DNA of 64,000 bases from an uncultured Granulosicoccaceae bacterium (lineage in GTDB: Bacteria; Pseudomonadota; Gammaproteobacteria; Granulosicoccales; Granulosicoccaceae), in the NCBI GenBank assembly GCA_938007995.1, contig CALLLW010000056.1, positions 1-64,000 on the forward strand. Reading direction: 5' to 3'. Below the pieces are notes generated by a model. The model saw nothing but the letters and a program-made list of their open reading frames with translations, was not told the origin of the DNA and ran no database searches. This document shows, piece by piece, positions 45,522 to 54,583 of this stretch (its first letter is position 1; every line of letters starts with the position of its first letter). The position numbers and the translations under genes are program-made.

Positions 45522-46379
45522 CTACTTGTCTGCTACCTGACGCAACTCGGCTAAACGTTCTTTCAGATAGCTACCTGCTGTATGCCGTTGCGACAACACG
45601 ACTTCAGGTCGTGGATGCAGAAAAAGCGGAATCGACACTCTCGACCTGTTATGAGCCACCCCTTCCGGATTAACAACGCGATGCGTGGTAGAAGGAAAAT
45701 AACCGCCTGATGCCTCCTGCAACATATCGCCGATATTAACAACCAGATTGCCGAAATCACAAGGCACTTCCAGCCAGCTTCCATCACGTGCCTTCACCTG
45801 CAGGCCCGGCTCATTGGCGGCGGGTAATATGGTGATCAGATTGATGTCTTCGTGCGCACTGGCACGAATAGCGTCGGGTGTTTCGTCACCACTTAACGGT
45901 GGATAGTGCAGCACCCGCAACAGTGACTGCTCACTACCATGCATCATCTGCGGCAGTGGCTCACTGTAGCCGGTTTTGATTTTCTCGGGACTGTGCTCTT
46001 CTATCCAGGAGAGCAACGTAGAACCAAACTCGCCTGCCAGTTGATAGTATTCTGCTATTTCAGCTTTCAGCGGATCAGGGCAGCGACCCCACGGATAGTA
46101 GTGATAATACTCTTTGATATCCCTGACCAGCCGACCTTTGGCTGCTTCCGCTTCCTGCGCCGGGAAGAAACCATCAAACTTCTGCGGATCAAATTTGTAA
46201 TTAAGCTTGTCTTCACCGGCAAAAAAGCTCAGCCAGTTTTTATAGATTGAATCTACCGCTGGTTGTGGAATCGGGTGATTACACAAGACGCCAAAGCCGG
46301 TATCCCGCAGAGATTCCACAAAACGTACCGGAGCGTCTGAATCAGTAAAATCAACAGTTTCCAATCTTTGAGCGGACAT
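45522..46379 (-). CDS. Isopenicillin N synthase-like 2-oxoglutarate/Fe(II) oxygenase
   Basis: 285 residues of the non-heme Fe(II) dioxygenase family. Iron ligands: His and Asp in SAHEDINLITIL, distal His in STTHRVVNPEG; the co-substrate Arg-x-Ser is in SRVSIPLFLHP. The N-terminal DTGFGVLCNHPIP is typical. Such enzymes hydroxylate or desaturate small molecules; the substrate is unknown. It lies between thyA and folA on the same strand, an unusual position. Confidence 0.88.
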   Translation of the reverse strand: MSAQRLETVDFTDSDAPVRFVESLRDTGFGVLCNHPIPQPAVDSIYKNWLSFFAGEDKLNYKFDPQKFDGFFPAQEAEAAKGRLVRDIKEYYHYYPWGRCPDPLKAEIAEYYQLAGEFGSTLLSWIEEHSPEKIKTGYSEPLPQMMHGSEQSLLRVLHYPPLSGDETPDAIRASAHEDINLITILPAANEPGLQVKARDGSWLEVPCDFGNLVVNIGDMLQEASGGYFPSTTHRVVNPEGVAHNRSRVSIPLFLHPRPEVVLSQRHTAGSYLKERLAELRQVADK

Positions 46380-46512
46380 TACTCAGGACTCATGTTTAAC
46401 CTTCGTCAGGTTACCACAGCTGTACATTTGGTTGGTATTGTTGATCAGCAACAACCATGCTGTACAAGCAGACCTTGCGGGCAGACTTTGCGGGCAGCAC
46501 ATGTGCGTGAAA

Positions 46513-47412
46513 CTACACTGCGACTGACGCTGCAATTGCACCATGTGACTGATAACCCGGCAGGTCAAGGTGCTCAATTCGATAATCAAATAACGATGTT
46601 ATTGCATCATCGATTTCAAGCGTTGCGAATGGCAGCGGCTCACGCTGCAGTTGCTCTTTCGCCTGCTCAATGTGATTTAAATACAGATGCACATCCATAC
46701 CAAACCAGACTATTTCTCCAGGTGCATAACCACACTGGCGCGCAAGTAAATGTGTTACCAGAGCGAGGTTGGCGATATTCCACGCCAGACCAAGAAAAGC
46801 ATCGGCACTGCGTTGCACCATCGCACCACTCAATGTGTTTTTATTCTGGTTAACGTAAAACTGATAGTGCTTATGACACGGCGGTAAAGCCATGTTATCG
46901 AGCTCGGCAACATTCCAGCCATCCCAGATGATTCTGCGTGATGTCGGGTTATCTTTCAGATCGTCGATCACCTGCTGAACCTGGTCTATCTCTGTACCGT
47001 CTGCAGCTTTCCAGCGACGCCACTGAGCCCCGTAAACCGGCCCCAGATCACCCCACTTTGCAGCAAACGCATCGTCAGCGAGTATCTTCGCTTCAAAGTC
47101 TGCTTGCGAGATATCCGTACCACTTTCATTGCGGTACTTTTTCAATGGCCAGTCTGTCCAGATCCCTACATTCTGTTGTAGCAACTCGCGAATATTGTCG
47201 CCACCACTGAGCATCCACAACATTTCCTTGAACGCAGTTTTCCAATAAACCTGTTTGGTGGTAAACACCGGAAAGCCTTCGGCAAGATCAAATCGCATTT
47301 GATGACCAAACACTGCACGCGTACCGACACCGGTACGATCTATACGTTGATCACCTTTATCAATCAGCAGCTGCAGCAGCTGTAAATACTGATGTTCCGG
47401 ATGTTGACTCAT
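46513..47412 (-). CDS. thyA: Thymidylate synthase
   Basis: Methylates dUMP with methylene-tetrahydrofolate, releasing dihydrofolate for FolA. Family motifs: RIDRTGVGTRAVFGHQMRFD, WKTAFKEMLWMLSG, the catalytic cysteine in MALPPCHKHYQFYV and QRSADAFLGLAWNIA. 299 residues, with an insert near residues 90-150 similar to that of Lactobacillus-type enzymes. Starts six bases after lgt's stop. Just past its 3' end, at 46468-46493, a 13-bp unit GCAGACYTTGCGG is duplicated. Confidence 0.95.
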   Translation of the reverse strand: MSQHPEHQYLQLLQLLIDKGDQRIDRTGVGTRAVFGHQMRFDLAEGFPVFTTKQVYWKTAFKEMLWMLSGGDNIRELLQQNVGIWTDWPLKKYRNESGTDISQADFEAKILADDAFAAKWGDLGPVYGAQWRRWKAADGTEIDQVQQVIDDLKDNPTSRRIIWDGWNVAELDNMALPPCHKHYQFYVNQNKNTLSGAMVQRSADAFLGLAWNIANLALVTHLLARQCGYAPGEIVWFGMDVHLYLNHIEQAKEQLQREPLPFATLEIDDAITSLFDYRIEHLDLPGYQSHGAIAASVAV

Positions 47413-47418
47413 TTAGGT

Positions 47419-48222
47419 TCAGTTGTTGGTAGATTCAGTTGTTGGCGGGTACTCAGCACGCTTGTTGCCGTACCAGATAAGAAATACACCAATCAAAATC
47501 ATTGGTACGGAGAGCATTTGCCCTCTTGTCATCCAGTCAAAAGCGACAAAACCTATGTGACTGTCCGGCTGTCGGAAAAACTCCACAAAGAAACGCTGGC
47601 TGCCGTATACCAGAGCAAACACACCAGACACAGTCATGATGGGTCGCGCTTTACGTGCAAATATCCAGACAATCAAAAACAGCAGTACACCCTCAAGGAA
47701 AAACTGATAGAGCTGCGACGCGTGTCGTGGCTCGGCCCCCGCATGCGGAAACACCATACCCCATGGTACATCCGTGGTGCGTCCGTAAAGTTCGCCATTG
47801 ATGAAATTACCCATGCGTCCCGCACCGAGACCTATCGCCACCACCGGCGCTACAAGATCCGCTACATCAAAGTATTTACGATGCCGGCGCCACGCAAACA
47901 CCCAGATGGCAACGATGACGCCGATAAAACCACCGTGGAATGACATGCCACCAACCAGTAACAATTTCGGGTTTTGCAAAAACGCTTCGAAGTTGTAGAA
48001 AAATATACTGCCCAGGCGACCACCGACAATCACACCTATGGCACAGTAAAACACCAGATCAGCCAGGTCATCTTTGCTGTACGCCAGGTTGCGGCGCTTG
48101 ATATGGTACTTGGCAAGAAACCACGCCGCAGCAAAACCGATCAGATACATGATGCCGTACCAGTGAATCGCGATAGGACCCAGTGATATGGCGACCGGAT
48201 TGATGTCAGGGTATTGGAGCAT
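47419..48222 (-). CDS. lgt: Prolipoprotein diacylglyceryl transferase
   Basis: Attaches diacylglycerol to the lipobox cysteine of lipoproteins in the inner membrane. The Lgt signature GRMGNFINGELYGRTTD is present. Also seen are IHWYGIMYLIGFAAAW with the essential His/Tyr, GGMSFHGGFIG and RHASQLYQFFLEG. About seven helices, 267 residues. ATG at 48222. Its products include the lipoproteins at 3941, 17083 and RlpA. lgt-thyA adjacency matches E. coli. Confidence 0.96.
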   Translation of the reverse strand: MLQYPDINPVAISLGPIAIHWYGIMYLIGFAAAWFLAKYHIKRRNLAYSKDDLADLVFYCAIGVIVGGRLGSIFFYNFEAFLQNPKLLLVGGMSFHGGFIGVIVAIWVFAWRRHRKYFDVADLVAPVVAIGLGAGRMGNFINGELYGRTTDVPWGMVFPHAGAEPRHASQLYQFFLEGVLLFLIVWIFARKARPIMTVSGVFALVYGSQRFFVEFFRQPDSHIGFVAFDWMTRGQMLSVPMILIGVFLIWYGNKRAEYPPTTESTNN

Positions 48223-48343
48223 CAGCAATCTCTGTTATACGAATAGGATGGTGGTTCGGACAAAGCGCACCAAGCCGGGTTCCGGAAGTATATCGGCTCA
48301 ACAGCCTGAAAGGGAGCCGCCGAGCCTGACAAACCTAACAGGA

Positions 48344-49609
48344 TCAGTGCACCAGGCGTGCGAATATGGCTTTCAAATATTCGGTTTCCGGAATCGCCGC
48401 GTGAACCGGATGATCAGGACCCTGGTGACCACGGGCCAGCACCTGCAACCCGCAACCGCTGCTACGCGCAGACTGCAGCATGACGCGCTGCAATTCAGGA
48501 TCAGTTAAATGATGCGAGCATGAAGCCGACACCAGTAGCCCATTGGTGTTCAGCAGCTTGCAGGCAAGCGAGTTGATTTGCTGGTACTTTTTTATACCGT
48601 TGCGTTTGTCTTTTGCTTTTTGAATTAACGCCGGCGGATCAAGCACAATAACATCAAACTTTTCTTTACCGCTTGCTTGCGCCAGATAGTCACTGACGTC
48701 GCTCTTGACTACTGAGTACCTGCTTTCAAACTGATTTAACAGCGCATTACGCACAGCACCATCACACGCTGCCTGCGAACTATCTACTGCAACAACTTCT
48801 TCTGCACCACCTGCCAGTGCATTGATACCCCATGCACCCAGATAACTGAATGCATCGAGCACGCGCTTACCCTTAGAGTAACGTTGTAACCACTTGCGAT
48901 TCTCACGGTGATCAAAAAACCATCCCGTTTTCTGACCCTCTACAACCGGCACATCAAACATCAGACCGTTTTCTTTGATAGTTACGGTGTCCGGCATATT
49001 GCCGAATACTGTTTCCTCTCTGGGATCAAGTCCTTCGAGTTGACGCACCGCACTGGTACTTCGAATATGCACCGCAGCAGGCTTAACGCATTCCACCAGT
49101 GCCTCAACAATCTCGTCTTCTACTGCCTGCATACCCGCTGTGGTGATTTGCACCACCAGCACAGAATCGTATCGATCTACAATCAGGCCCGGCAGCAGAT
49201 CACCTTCGCCATGTATCAACCGGTACGCTGGAAAATCATAGATCGAGTCACGCAGTTCCATTGCTGTTGTAATTCGCCTGACAAGCAGCTGTTTATCAAG
49301 CAGCTGGTCCTGACGAAAACTATATACACGAGCACAGATCAGTGAACGGTAGTTCGTGTAGGCGTTGCCACAGAACTGACCACGCTGCGAATACAGTGCA
49401 ACGGAGGTTCCCGGTTCTATTGACTTCAAAGGCGTTTTTTTTGTGTCAACCTCATTGCTATAGACCCAGAGATGCCCTGCATCCAACCTGCGCTCTTCGT
49501 TTTTATTGAGAAAAAGTTTTGGCAGATCGGTAGATGATTCAGCAGACAATGGAGGTTTCCCACTTGAGTTAGGAGCTAATAGAGCATCAGGGTAATTCGC
49601 GTCACTCAT
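48344..49609 (-). CDS. rlmI: Class I rRNA methyltransferase, RlmI-like
   Basis: 421 residues. N-terminal PUA domain (RRLDAGHLWVYSNEVD), then the RlmI-like middle domain and a Rossmann methyltransferase with DAFSYLGAWGINALAGGA (SAM site), VLDPPALIQKAKDKRNG and SASCSHH, the last holding the catalytic cysteine of 5-methylcytosine formation. E. coli RlmI methylates C1962 of 23S rRNA. The first 25 residues are an unusual extension. Probably first gene of the leftward lgt-thyA run. Confidence 0.88.
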   Translation of the reverse strand: MSDANYPDALLAPNSSGKPPLSAESSTDLPKLFLNKNEERRLDAGHLWVYSNEVDTKKTPLKSIEPGTSVALYSQRGQFCGNAYTNYRSLICARVYSFRQDQLLDKQLLVRRITTAMELRDSIYDFPAYRLIHGEGDLLPGLIVDRYDSVLVVQITTAGMQAVEDEIVEALVECVKPAAVHIRSTSAVRQLEGLDPREETVFGNMPDTVTIKENGLMFDVPVVEGQKTGWFFDHRENRKWLQRYSKGKRVLDAFSYLGAWGINALAGGAEEVVAVDSSQAACDGAVRNALLNQFESRYSVVKSDVSDYLAQASGKEKFDVIVLDPPALIQKAKDKRNGIKKYQQINSLACKLLNTNGLLVSASCSHHLTDPELQRVMLQSARSSGCGLQVLARGHQGPDHPVHAAIPETEYLKAIFARLVH

Positions 49610-49638
49610 GCAATAAAGCCTGCATGAGCCAATTTACA

Positions 49639-50127
49639 CTAGATGGGGTCACCGAGCCGGTGATAGGCGCTACCATAATAGAGTAACGGCGCTTCTTCAG
49701 AGTTAAAATCCACATCGATCACCAGTCCAATTAATATTCTATGATCACTGGCCTGATGACTGGCAATTGTTTCGCACTGCAGACAAAGCGGGCAATTATC
49801 AATAACCGGCAATTGTCTATCTGACATCTTCCAGTTCGTGCCATCGAATTTATCTATACCCGGTGTGGCGAATCTATTCGACAGATCTGTTTGATTTTCA
49901 CTCAACACGTGCACTGCAAACTGCTTGCAGCTGGCAAACACCTCATACTCCGAGGCCTGTGTGCCGGCACTCCAGAGCACCATTGGCGGGTCGAGAGAAA
50001 CTGAGTTGAAGCTACTGGCAGTCATTCCAACATTGCGACCCTCAGCATCCAGCGCAGTCACTATGGTGACACCTGTAGCAAATCGGCCAAAGGCACTGCG
50101 GATAACATCCGACTGGGGAGCGTTCAT
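49639..50127 (-). CDS. Flavin reductase-like FMN-binding protein
   Basis: 162 residues of the flavin reductase family (HpaC-like): FGRFATGVTIVTALD, GMTASSFNSVSLDPPMVL and FAVHVLSENQTDLSNRFA are diagnostic. These proteins reduce free FMN or FAD with NAD(P)H for a partner monooxygenase. The divergent monooxygenase-fold gene at 50227 could be a partner, but ABM proteins need no flavin, so this is only positional. ATG at 50127. Confidence 0.87.
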   Translation of the reverse strand: MNAPQSDVIRSAFGRFATGVTIVTALDAEGRNVGMTASSFNSVSLDPPMVLWSAGTQASEYEVFASCKQFAVHVLSENQTDLSNRFATPGIDKFDGTNWKMSDRQLPVIDNCPLCLQCETIASHQASDHRILIGLVIDVDFNSEEAPLLYYGSAYHRLGDPI

Positions 50128-50226
50128 TGTATTTCCTGATTGAATAAAGCAGGCAAGCGACGCAGTATACGGTTTACGCGCAGTAAACTCAGCCTCGGGT
50201 TAACTGCTTTTTCAAAGAAAAACCCC

Positions 50227-50541
50227 ATGACCATCGCCGAAACACCCACACCACCTTACTATGCGGTTATTTTCACCAGCATCCAGTCTGCCGACACTCA
50301 CGGCTATCGGGAAATGGCTGAACAAATGGTGGCACTGGCAGAACAGCAGCCAGGCTTTCTGGGCATGGAATCAGCACGTCTGGACGTTGGAATTACCGTT
50401 TCTTACTGGCAGGATCTGGAATCGATTAAACAGTGGAAAAACCACGCCGAGCACATAACGGCTCAGGCTGTTGGTAAATCCCGCTGGTACGACCACTACA
50501 CCACTCGTATTGCGCTTGTTGAGCGGGACTATGCTAAATAG
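50227..50541 (+). CDS. Antibiotic biosynthesis monooxygenase (ABM) fold protein
   Basis: 104 residues with a ferredoxin-like ABM domain: YYAVIFTSIQS, MVALAEQQPGFLGMESARLD and VSYWQDLESIKQWKNHAEH. Stand-alone ABM proteins act as cofactor-free monooxygenases or heme-degrading enzymes; this one is of the common YbiU-independent 'DUF4188-like' or hypothetical type and its substrate is unknown. ATG at 50227, with the frame open to 50140. Confidence 0.82.
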   Translation: MTIAETPTPPYYAVIFTSIQSADTHGYREMAEQMVALAEQQPGFLGMESARLDVGITVSYWQDLESIKQWKNHAEHITAQAVGKSRWYDHYTTRIALVERDYAK

Positions 50542-50589
50542 TACAGACGTGGCTTTGCAATGAAGGCAGATAACCTGCAGATCACATTG

Positions 50590-52098
50590 CTACTGCTCAA
50601 CGCTTGACGCTTTCTTGCGTGCAAGGCGCGCTCTGAAGCTCGGCAGCACGACAAGTATTACCGCCACTACCAACAACGCCAGTGTCATTGGTCTTTGCCA
50701 GATAAACCCAATGCCATCGTACAATTGCATTGAGCGCGAGAAGTTGTCCTCAAGCAAACCACCAAGAATAAACCCGATTAACAGTGGCGCAAGCGGGTAG
50801 TTGGCAAACTTCAAAGCCGTGGCAAATATGCCAAAACCTACCAGCATCAAAAGCTCGGTCGAGTTGTTTTGACCGATATAAGCACCCATCATGGTAAAAA
50901 ACAGAATGAAAGGTATCAGATAGTTGCGCGGCACCATCAATACTTTGGCAATGTAGGGAATCAACGGCAGATTGAGTATCAAAAGCACCAGGTTGCCGAT
51001 GTACATTGAAATAATTACCGACCAGAATATCTGCGGTTCATCGATCATCAGTCGAGGTCCCGGAGATACATTCAGTGCTATCAGTGCTCCAAGTAAGATG
51101 GCAGTGGTACCGGAACCCGGAATGCCCAGTGTCAGCAATGGTACGAACGAACCGGTACAAGCAGCGTTGTTGGCAGTTTCAGGTGCTGCAAGACCTTTAA
51201 CCGAGCCATGGCCAAACTGATCCTGCTCTTCTTTTTTGGCAATGTTGCGCTCTACCGCATACCCGAGGAAGCTTGCAATTGTGGCACCGGCGCCCGGCAG
51301 CACACCAATGAAAAATCCCTGAATCGACTGGCGGGTGATGACCGGTGCAATTGCCCACGCTTCTGATCGGCTAATACGCAGGTTGTTAATTTCACCAGCG
51401 GCCTGATCTTCATGTGTTCGAGGCTTGAGTACCAAGAACAATGCCTCAGGCAAAGCGAACAACGCCATTGCCAGTGTGATAAAACCAAAACCTGACTGCA
51501 AATCCATCATGCCCATGGTAAAGCGTGGCATGTTAAACAAGGCGCCTTCTCCAACGGTAGCTAAAATCAAACCGAGCACTGTCATTAACAAAGCTTTCAC
51601 TACCTGGCCTGAACCTGCGAACGCAGCAATGGCAGACAAACCCACCACCATCAGTGCAAAGTATTCAGCAGAATGAAACAACAACGCGACCGACGACAGC
51701 GCAGGGGCAAATACCATTAATAAAATCGCGCCAATTGTGCCGCCGCAGAAACTTGCAATTGCAGCAACGGTTAAGGCTTTACCCGCCTTACCTTGCCTCG
51801 CCATTGGGTAGCCGTCAAAACTGCTGGCTACAGTTCCCGCCACACCGGGAGCATTAAGTAAAATAGAAGAGGTTGATCCACCAAAGATAGCGCCATAGTA
51901 AACACCGGCGAGTAATATCAAAGCGGCTGATGGCTCCCCCATTGAAATGGCGACAGGAATCATAATGGCAATGATCGACATTGGCCCCAGACCAGGCAAC
52001 ATGCCTATAAAAGTACCAATCAAGCAGCCACCAATGACCATCAGTAAGCTCTTGATTGAAAATGCTGTTTGCAATCCCAGTAAGATACCGTCAATCAT
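50590..52098 (-). CDS. tctA: Tripartite tricarboxylate transporter large permease
   Basis: 502 residues, about 12 helices, TctA family. The conserved GGSTSSILLNAPGVAGTVASS loop and its internal repeat-like counterpart GSFVPLLTLGIPGSGTTAIL both show, as does MLPGLGPMSIIAIM. Works with TctB and the periplasmic TctC to import citrate or other carboxylates using an ion gradient. It is last in the tctC-tctB-tctA operon. Substrate not predictable. Confidence 0.94.
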   Translation of the reverse strand: MIDGILLGLQTAFSIKSLLMVIGGCLIGTFIGMLPGLGPMSIIAIMIPVAISMGEPSAALILLAGVYYGAIFGGSTSSILLNAPGVAGTVASSFDGYPMARQGKAGKALTVAAIASFCGGTIGAILLMVFAPALSSVALLFHSAEYFALMVVGLSAIAAFAGSGQVVKALLMTVLGLILATVGEGALFNMPRFTMGMMDLQSGFGFITLAMALFALPEALFLVLKPRTHEDQAAGEINNLRISRSEAWAIAPVITRQSIQGFFIGVLPGAGATIASFLGYAVERNIAKKEEQDQFGHGSVKGLAAPETANNAACTGSFVPLLTLGIPGSGTTAILLGALIALNVSPGPRLMIDEPQIFWSVIISMYIGNLVLLILNLPLIPYIAKVLMVPRNYLIPFILFFTMMGAYIGQNNSTELLMLVGFGIFATALKFANYPLAPLLIGFILGGLLEDNFSRSMQLYDGIGFIWQRPMTLALLVVAVILVVLPSFRARLARKKASSVEQ

Positions 52099-52159
52099 CG
52101 TTTTTTCCGCAAATGGTCAGGCGAGTTAAATGACAAATATAAAGTGTGGAGAGGCAACC

Positions 52160-52642
52160 CTACCCGCCCTTAAGCCGGGGCCACGGGCTCAGGAAAATGC
52201 CCAATACTTCTTGCACCAGATACCAGACGATCAGTGTTGCTACCAGTGAAACCGGTACCAGTAACTGCCACTTGCGTTCACCCAGAATCACCGAGCCAAT
52301 AATAAGAAAACCGGTGGTGGCAATGATGAATCCCAATGGCCTCAGACCAAGCGCATAGCCGACCATCAGCGCGAGTAACAGAACCACCTGTCCAACCTTA
52401 TAGTCACCCAACCGGCGGTAATCAATTTCAGGATTGTGACCTTGCGATTTTTCAAAGCCGAGCACAATGACAAATGATGCCACAACACCTATTATCGACA
52501 GTAATTTGGGGAAGGTGCTTGGCCAAATCGGATTGCGTCGCATGAACGGGGCGAGCGAGTCGTCCATGGTAAACCAGGCTGTATATCCATAGACCAGACA
52601 AATACCAAGAATAATCAGTGCAATCCAGCGATCAAGTGCCAT
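52160..52642 (-). CDS. tctB: Tripartite tricarboxylate transporter small permease
   Basis: 160 residues and four helices (ALIILGICLVYGYTAWF, LSIIGVVASFVIVLGF, VLLLALMVGYALGLRPLGF, LLVPVSLVATLIVWYLV), the TctB layout. The GLRPLGFIIATTGFL stretch is typical. The ATG at 52642 is preceded by GAGGAA; the frame is open to 52708 but that part overlaps the intercistronic hairpin. It lies 61 bases before tctA. Confidence 0.88.
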   Translation of the reverse strand: MALDRWIALIILGICLVYGYTAWFTMDDSLAPFMRRNPIWPSTFPKLLSIIGVVASFVIVLGFEKSQGHNPEIDYRRLGDYKVGQVVLLLALMVGYALGLRPLGFIIATTGFLIIGSVILGERKWQLLVPVSLVATLIVWYLVQEVLGIFLSPWPRLKGG

Positions 52643-52667
52643 CAGTTCCTCACAACTGCGATCGTTC

Positions 52668-52702
52668 AAAAAAATTATGGCAGAGCGCCTGCGCGCTCTG
52701 CC
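52668..52702 (-). terminator. Intercistronic terminator/attenuator between tctC and tctB
   Basis: GGCAGAGCGC (52679-52688) pairs exactly with GCGCTCTGCC (52693-52702) around CTGC. Read on the minus strand, after ATAA comes a run of seven U (52668-52674). It starts 34 bases after the tctC stop and ends 26 bases before the tctB start. This should terminate a large share of transcripts after tctC, so the binding protein would be made in excess over the permeases. Confidence 0.85.
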
Positions 52703-52735
52703 ACACATTTACCGCATTTTTCTTAAACTAAAAGC

Positions 52736-53719
52736 TTACAGAAAACCCAGCTTTTTCATTAAGTCACCAATGACTTTTTCCTGACCTTCCAGAAACGCCT
52801 GGAAGTCATCACCTGAGTTGTGGATGTTTACCCAGCCATTACGTGCACGTACTTCTTCCCACTCGTCTGTATCGTACATTGCAGCCAGTGCGTCCTGATA
52901 AGCAGTAAGCTTTTCATCAGGTAGACCTGGTGCTGCGAAGAATCCACGCCAGTTTACGAAAGAAGTATCGATACCCTGCTCCTTCATGGTCATTGCGTCT
53001 TCAGCGGCAGCCACACGCTCGTCTGCTGTGACACCAATGATTTTTACTTCACCGGCATTGGCCAGATCTACTGCTTCAGAAAAACCGGTTGAGAGTGCTA
53101 CTATCTCACCTGACAGCAAAGCTGCCATGGCTTTACCACCGGCATCATAAGGAATGTACTTTACATCTAAAGGATCTTTACCCGCAGCTTCCATAACCAT
53201 CGCTGCTACCAGATGATCCATACCGCCTGGAACTGAACCACCACCAATCGCAGTGGCACCCGGATCAGCGTCATAGGCTGCAATCAGATCTTCCATTGAA
53301 TTGATTGGGCTGTCTTTGTTTACCACCATCGCAGCATAATCACCGATGGTACCGGCAACCAAAGTTAAGTCGCGAAAGTTATGTGGAAAAACGCCGGTTA
53401 ATGAACGGATAACGATAGGCGTTGAGTTAACCATCAACGTGCCTTCATTGCTGCTGGCGTTTTCGATCAGAAAGCCAATGGCTTTACCACCACCGCCACC
53501 AGACATGTTCTCGTAAGACGCGTTACCTACCAACCCGGCTTTAGTGAGAGCCTCACCGGTACCACGCGCTGTGCCGTCCCATCCGCCACCTGCGCCACCC
53601 GGAATCAGGAAGTGAATAGAATCAAGCTTGGCATGGCCATCGGCATATGCAGGAGCAACTGCAGTGGTGGCGGCGACCACAGCGGCCATAAGCGCGTGAC
53701 GAATAATTCGCAATTTCAT
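52736..53719 (-). CDS. tctC: Tripartite tricarboxylate transporter substrate-binding protein
   Basis: 327-residue periplasmic receptor of the TctC/BugT family. Signal peptide MKLRIIRHALMAAVVAATTA then AYADGHAK. Family pieces: IHFLIPGGAGGGWDGTARG, ASYENMSGGGGGKAIGFL, VVNKDSPINSMEDLIAAYD, GGSVPGGMDHLVAAM and YIPYDAGGKAMAALLSGEI. The ATG at 53719 has GAGGAGAAA upstream, whereas the frame runs to 53881. It binds a carboxylate and delivers it to TctAB. Divergent from the regulator gene at 53909. Confidence 0.94.
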   Translation of the reverse strand: MKLRIIRHALMAAVVAATTAVAPAYADGHAKLDSIHFLIPGGAGGGWDGTARGTGEALTKAGLVGNASYENMSGGGGGKAIGFLIENASSNEGTLMVNSTPIVIRSLTGVFPHNFRDLTLVAGTIGDYAAMVVNKDSPINSMEDLIAAYDADPGATAIGGGSVPGGMDHLVAAMVMEAAGKDPLDVKYIPYDAGGKAMAALLSGEIVALSTGFSEAVDLANAGEVKIIGVTADERVAAAEDAMTMKEQGIDTSFVNWRGFFAAPGLPDEKLTAYQDALAAMYDTDEWEEVRARNGWVNIHNSGDDFQAFLEGQEKVIGDLMKKLGFL

Positions 53720-53741
53720 AATTTCTCCTCGTTTTAAAATT

Positions 53742-53761
53742 CGATCAGCATATAGTGATCG
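53742..53761. promoter_or_regulatory. Inverted repeat just upstream of tctC
   Basis: CGATCA (53742-53747) and TGATCG (53756-53761), separated by eight bases, form a dyad starting 22 bases before the tctC ATG. Spacing suits a response-regulator dimer site, but it also overlaps the probable leader. Candidate site for the divergent OmpR-type regulator. Confidence 0.4.
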
Positions 53762-53845
53762 GGATTGACATTGCAAAGCACTTAACAGATAAAGGTGCAA
53801 GCACTGGCGTAGTGGAACACACAAACCTGACACCAACCTTGCGCG

Positions 53846-53878
53846 CTCGTGCAAATCACTCAATTCGAGTGACACGAG
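53846..53878. promoter_or_regulatory. Nested dyads upstream of the Tct-type regulator gene
   Basis: TCACTC (53856-53861) and GAGTGA (53867-53872) flank AATTC. Outside them CTCGTG (53846-53851) pairs with CACGAG (53873-53878). The set ends 30 bases before the regulator start at 53909. It could be an autoregulatory operator or an RNA stem in the leader; no T-run follows. Confidence 0.4.
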
Positions 53879-53908
53879 CACTACCCGATTTACTTTTCGA
53901 GACTCGAT

Positions 53909-54583
53909 TTGAAGTTTTTACTGATCGAAGACAATCAGGAACTGGCCGGCGCTGTCGTGTCAAGGTTACAGCTCGACGGTCATGTCGTGAGCCACGCCAA
54001 TGGTATTGCGGAAGCTAATTCGTACTCACAGGCCGAAGACTTTGATCTGATCCTACTGGATATCATGCTACCGGATGGCGATGGCCGCGATTTTCTTCAG
54101 CAGCACCGCGCCAGCGAAAAGCACACCCCGGTTATTGTTCTGACAGCACGCTCCGAAGTGTCTGATAGAGTCACTCTGCTGGATCTGGGAGCGGATGACT
54201 ATATCACCAAACCTTTTGATCACGCCGAGCTACAGGCCCGCTGCCGCGCCGTAATGCGGCGAAAATCCGGTGCCGCTCAAACGGTTATACGCTTGCGTGA
54301 TCTACAATTTGATCCAGTATCAGGACAGCTTGTTGTCAATGGCATTACAACCGCACTGCGCAACCGCGAACTGCGATTGCTGGAGCTGTTAATCAATGAA
54401 CCGGGTAAAATTTTCTCAAAGCAAAAACTGTTTGATCGATTATTTTCCTACGACGATGATGTTTCAGAAAATGCAATCGAAGTCTATATTGCCAGACTGC
54501 GAAAGCATCTTGAAAAATCCTGCGTTTCTATTACTACACTGCGCGGCTTAGGTTATAAACTGGACGACGACCAGTGTGACTGA
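53909..54583 (+). CDS. tctD: OmpR-type response regulator, TctD-like
   Basis: 224 residues. Receiver domain with the acidic pocket in LIEDNQE, phosphorylated Asp in DLILLDIMLPDGDG, Thr in VIVLTARSE and Lys in YITKPFDH. Winged-helix domain from about residue 125, with RELRLLELLINEPGKIFS and VSENAIEVYIARLRKHLE, and GLGYKL at the end. Opening codon is TTG. Divergent from tctCBA and followed by its kinase, so it probably activates that operon, as TctD does in other bacteria. Confidence 0.87.
   Translation: MKFLLIEDNQELAGAVVSRLQLDGHVVSHANGIAEANSYSQAEDFDLILLDIMLPDGDGRDFLQQHRASEKHTPVIVLTARSEVSDRVTLLDLGADDYITKPFDHAELQARCRAVMRRKSGAAQTVIRLRDLQFDPVSGQLVVNGITTALRNRELRLLELLINEPGKIFSKQKLFDRLFSYDDDVSENAIEVYIARLRKHLEKSCVSITTLRGLGYKLDDDQCD

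Noticed and set aside
53755-54018. 87-codon frame overlapping the response regulator start
   Set aside because: It runs out of frame into the receiver domain and is explained by the regulator gene.
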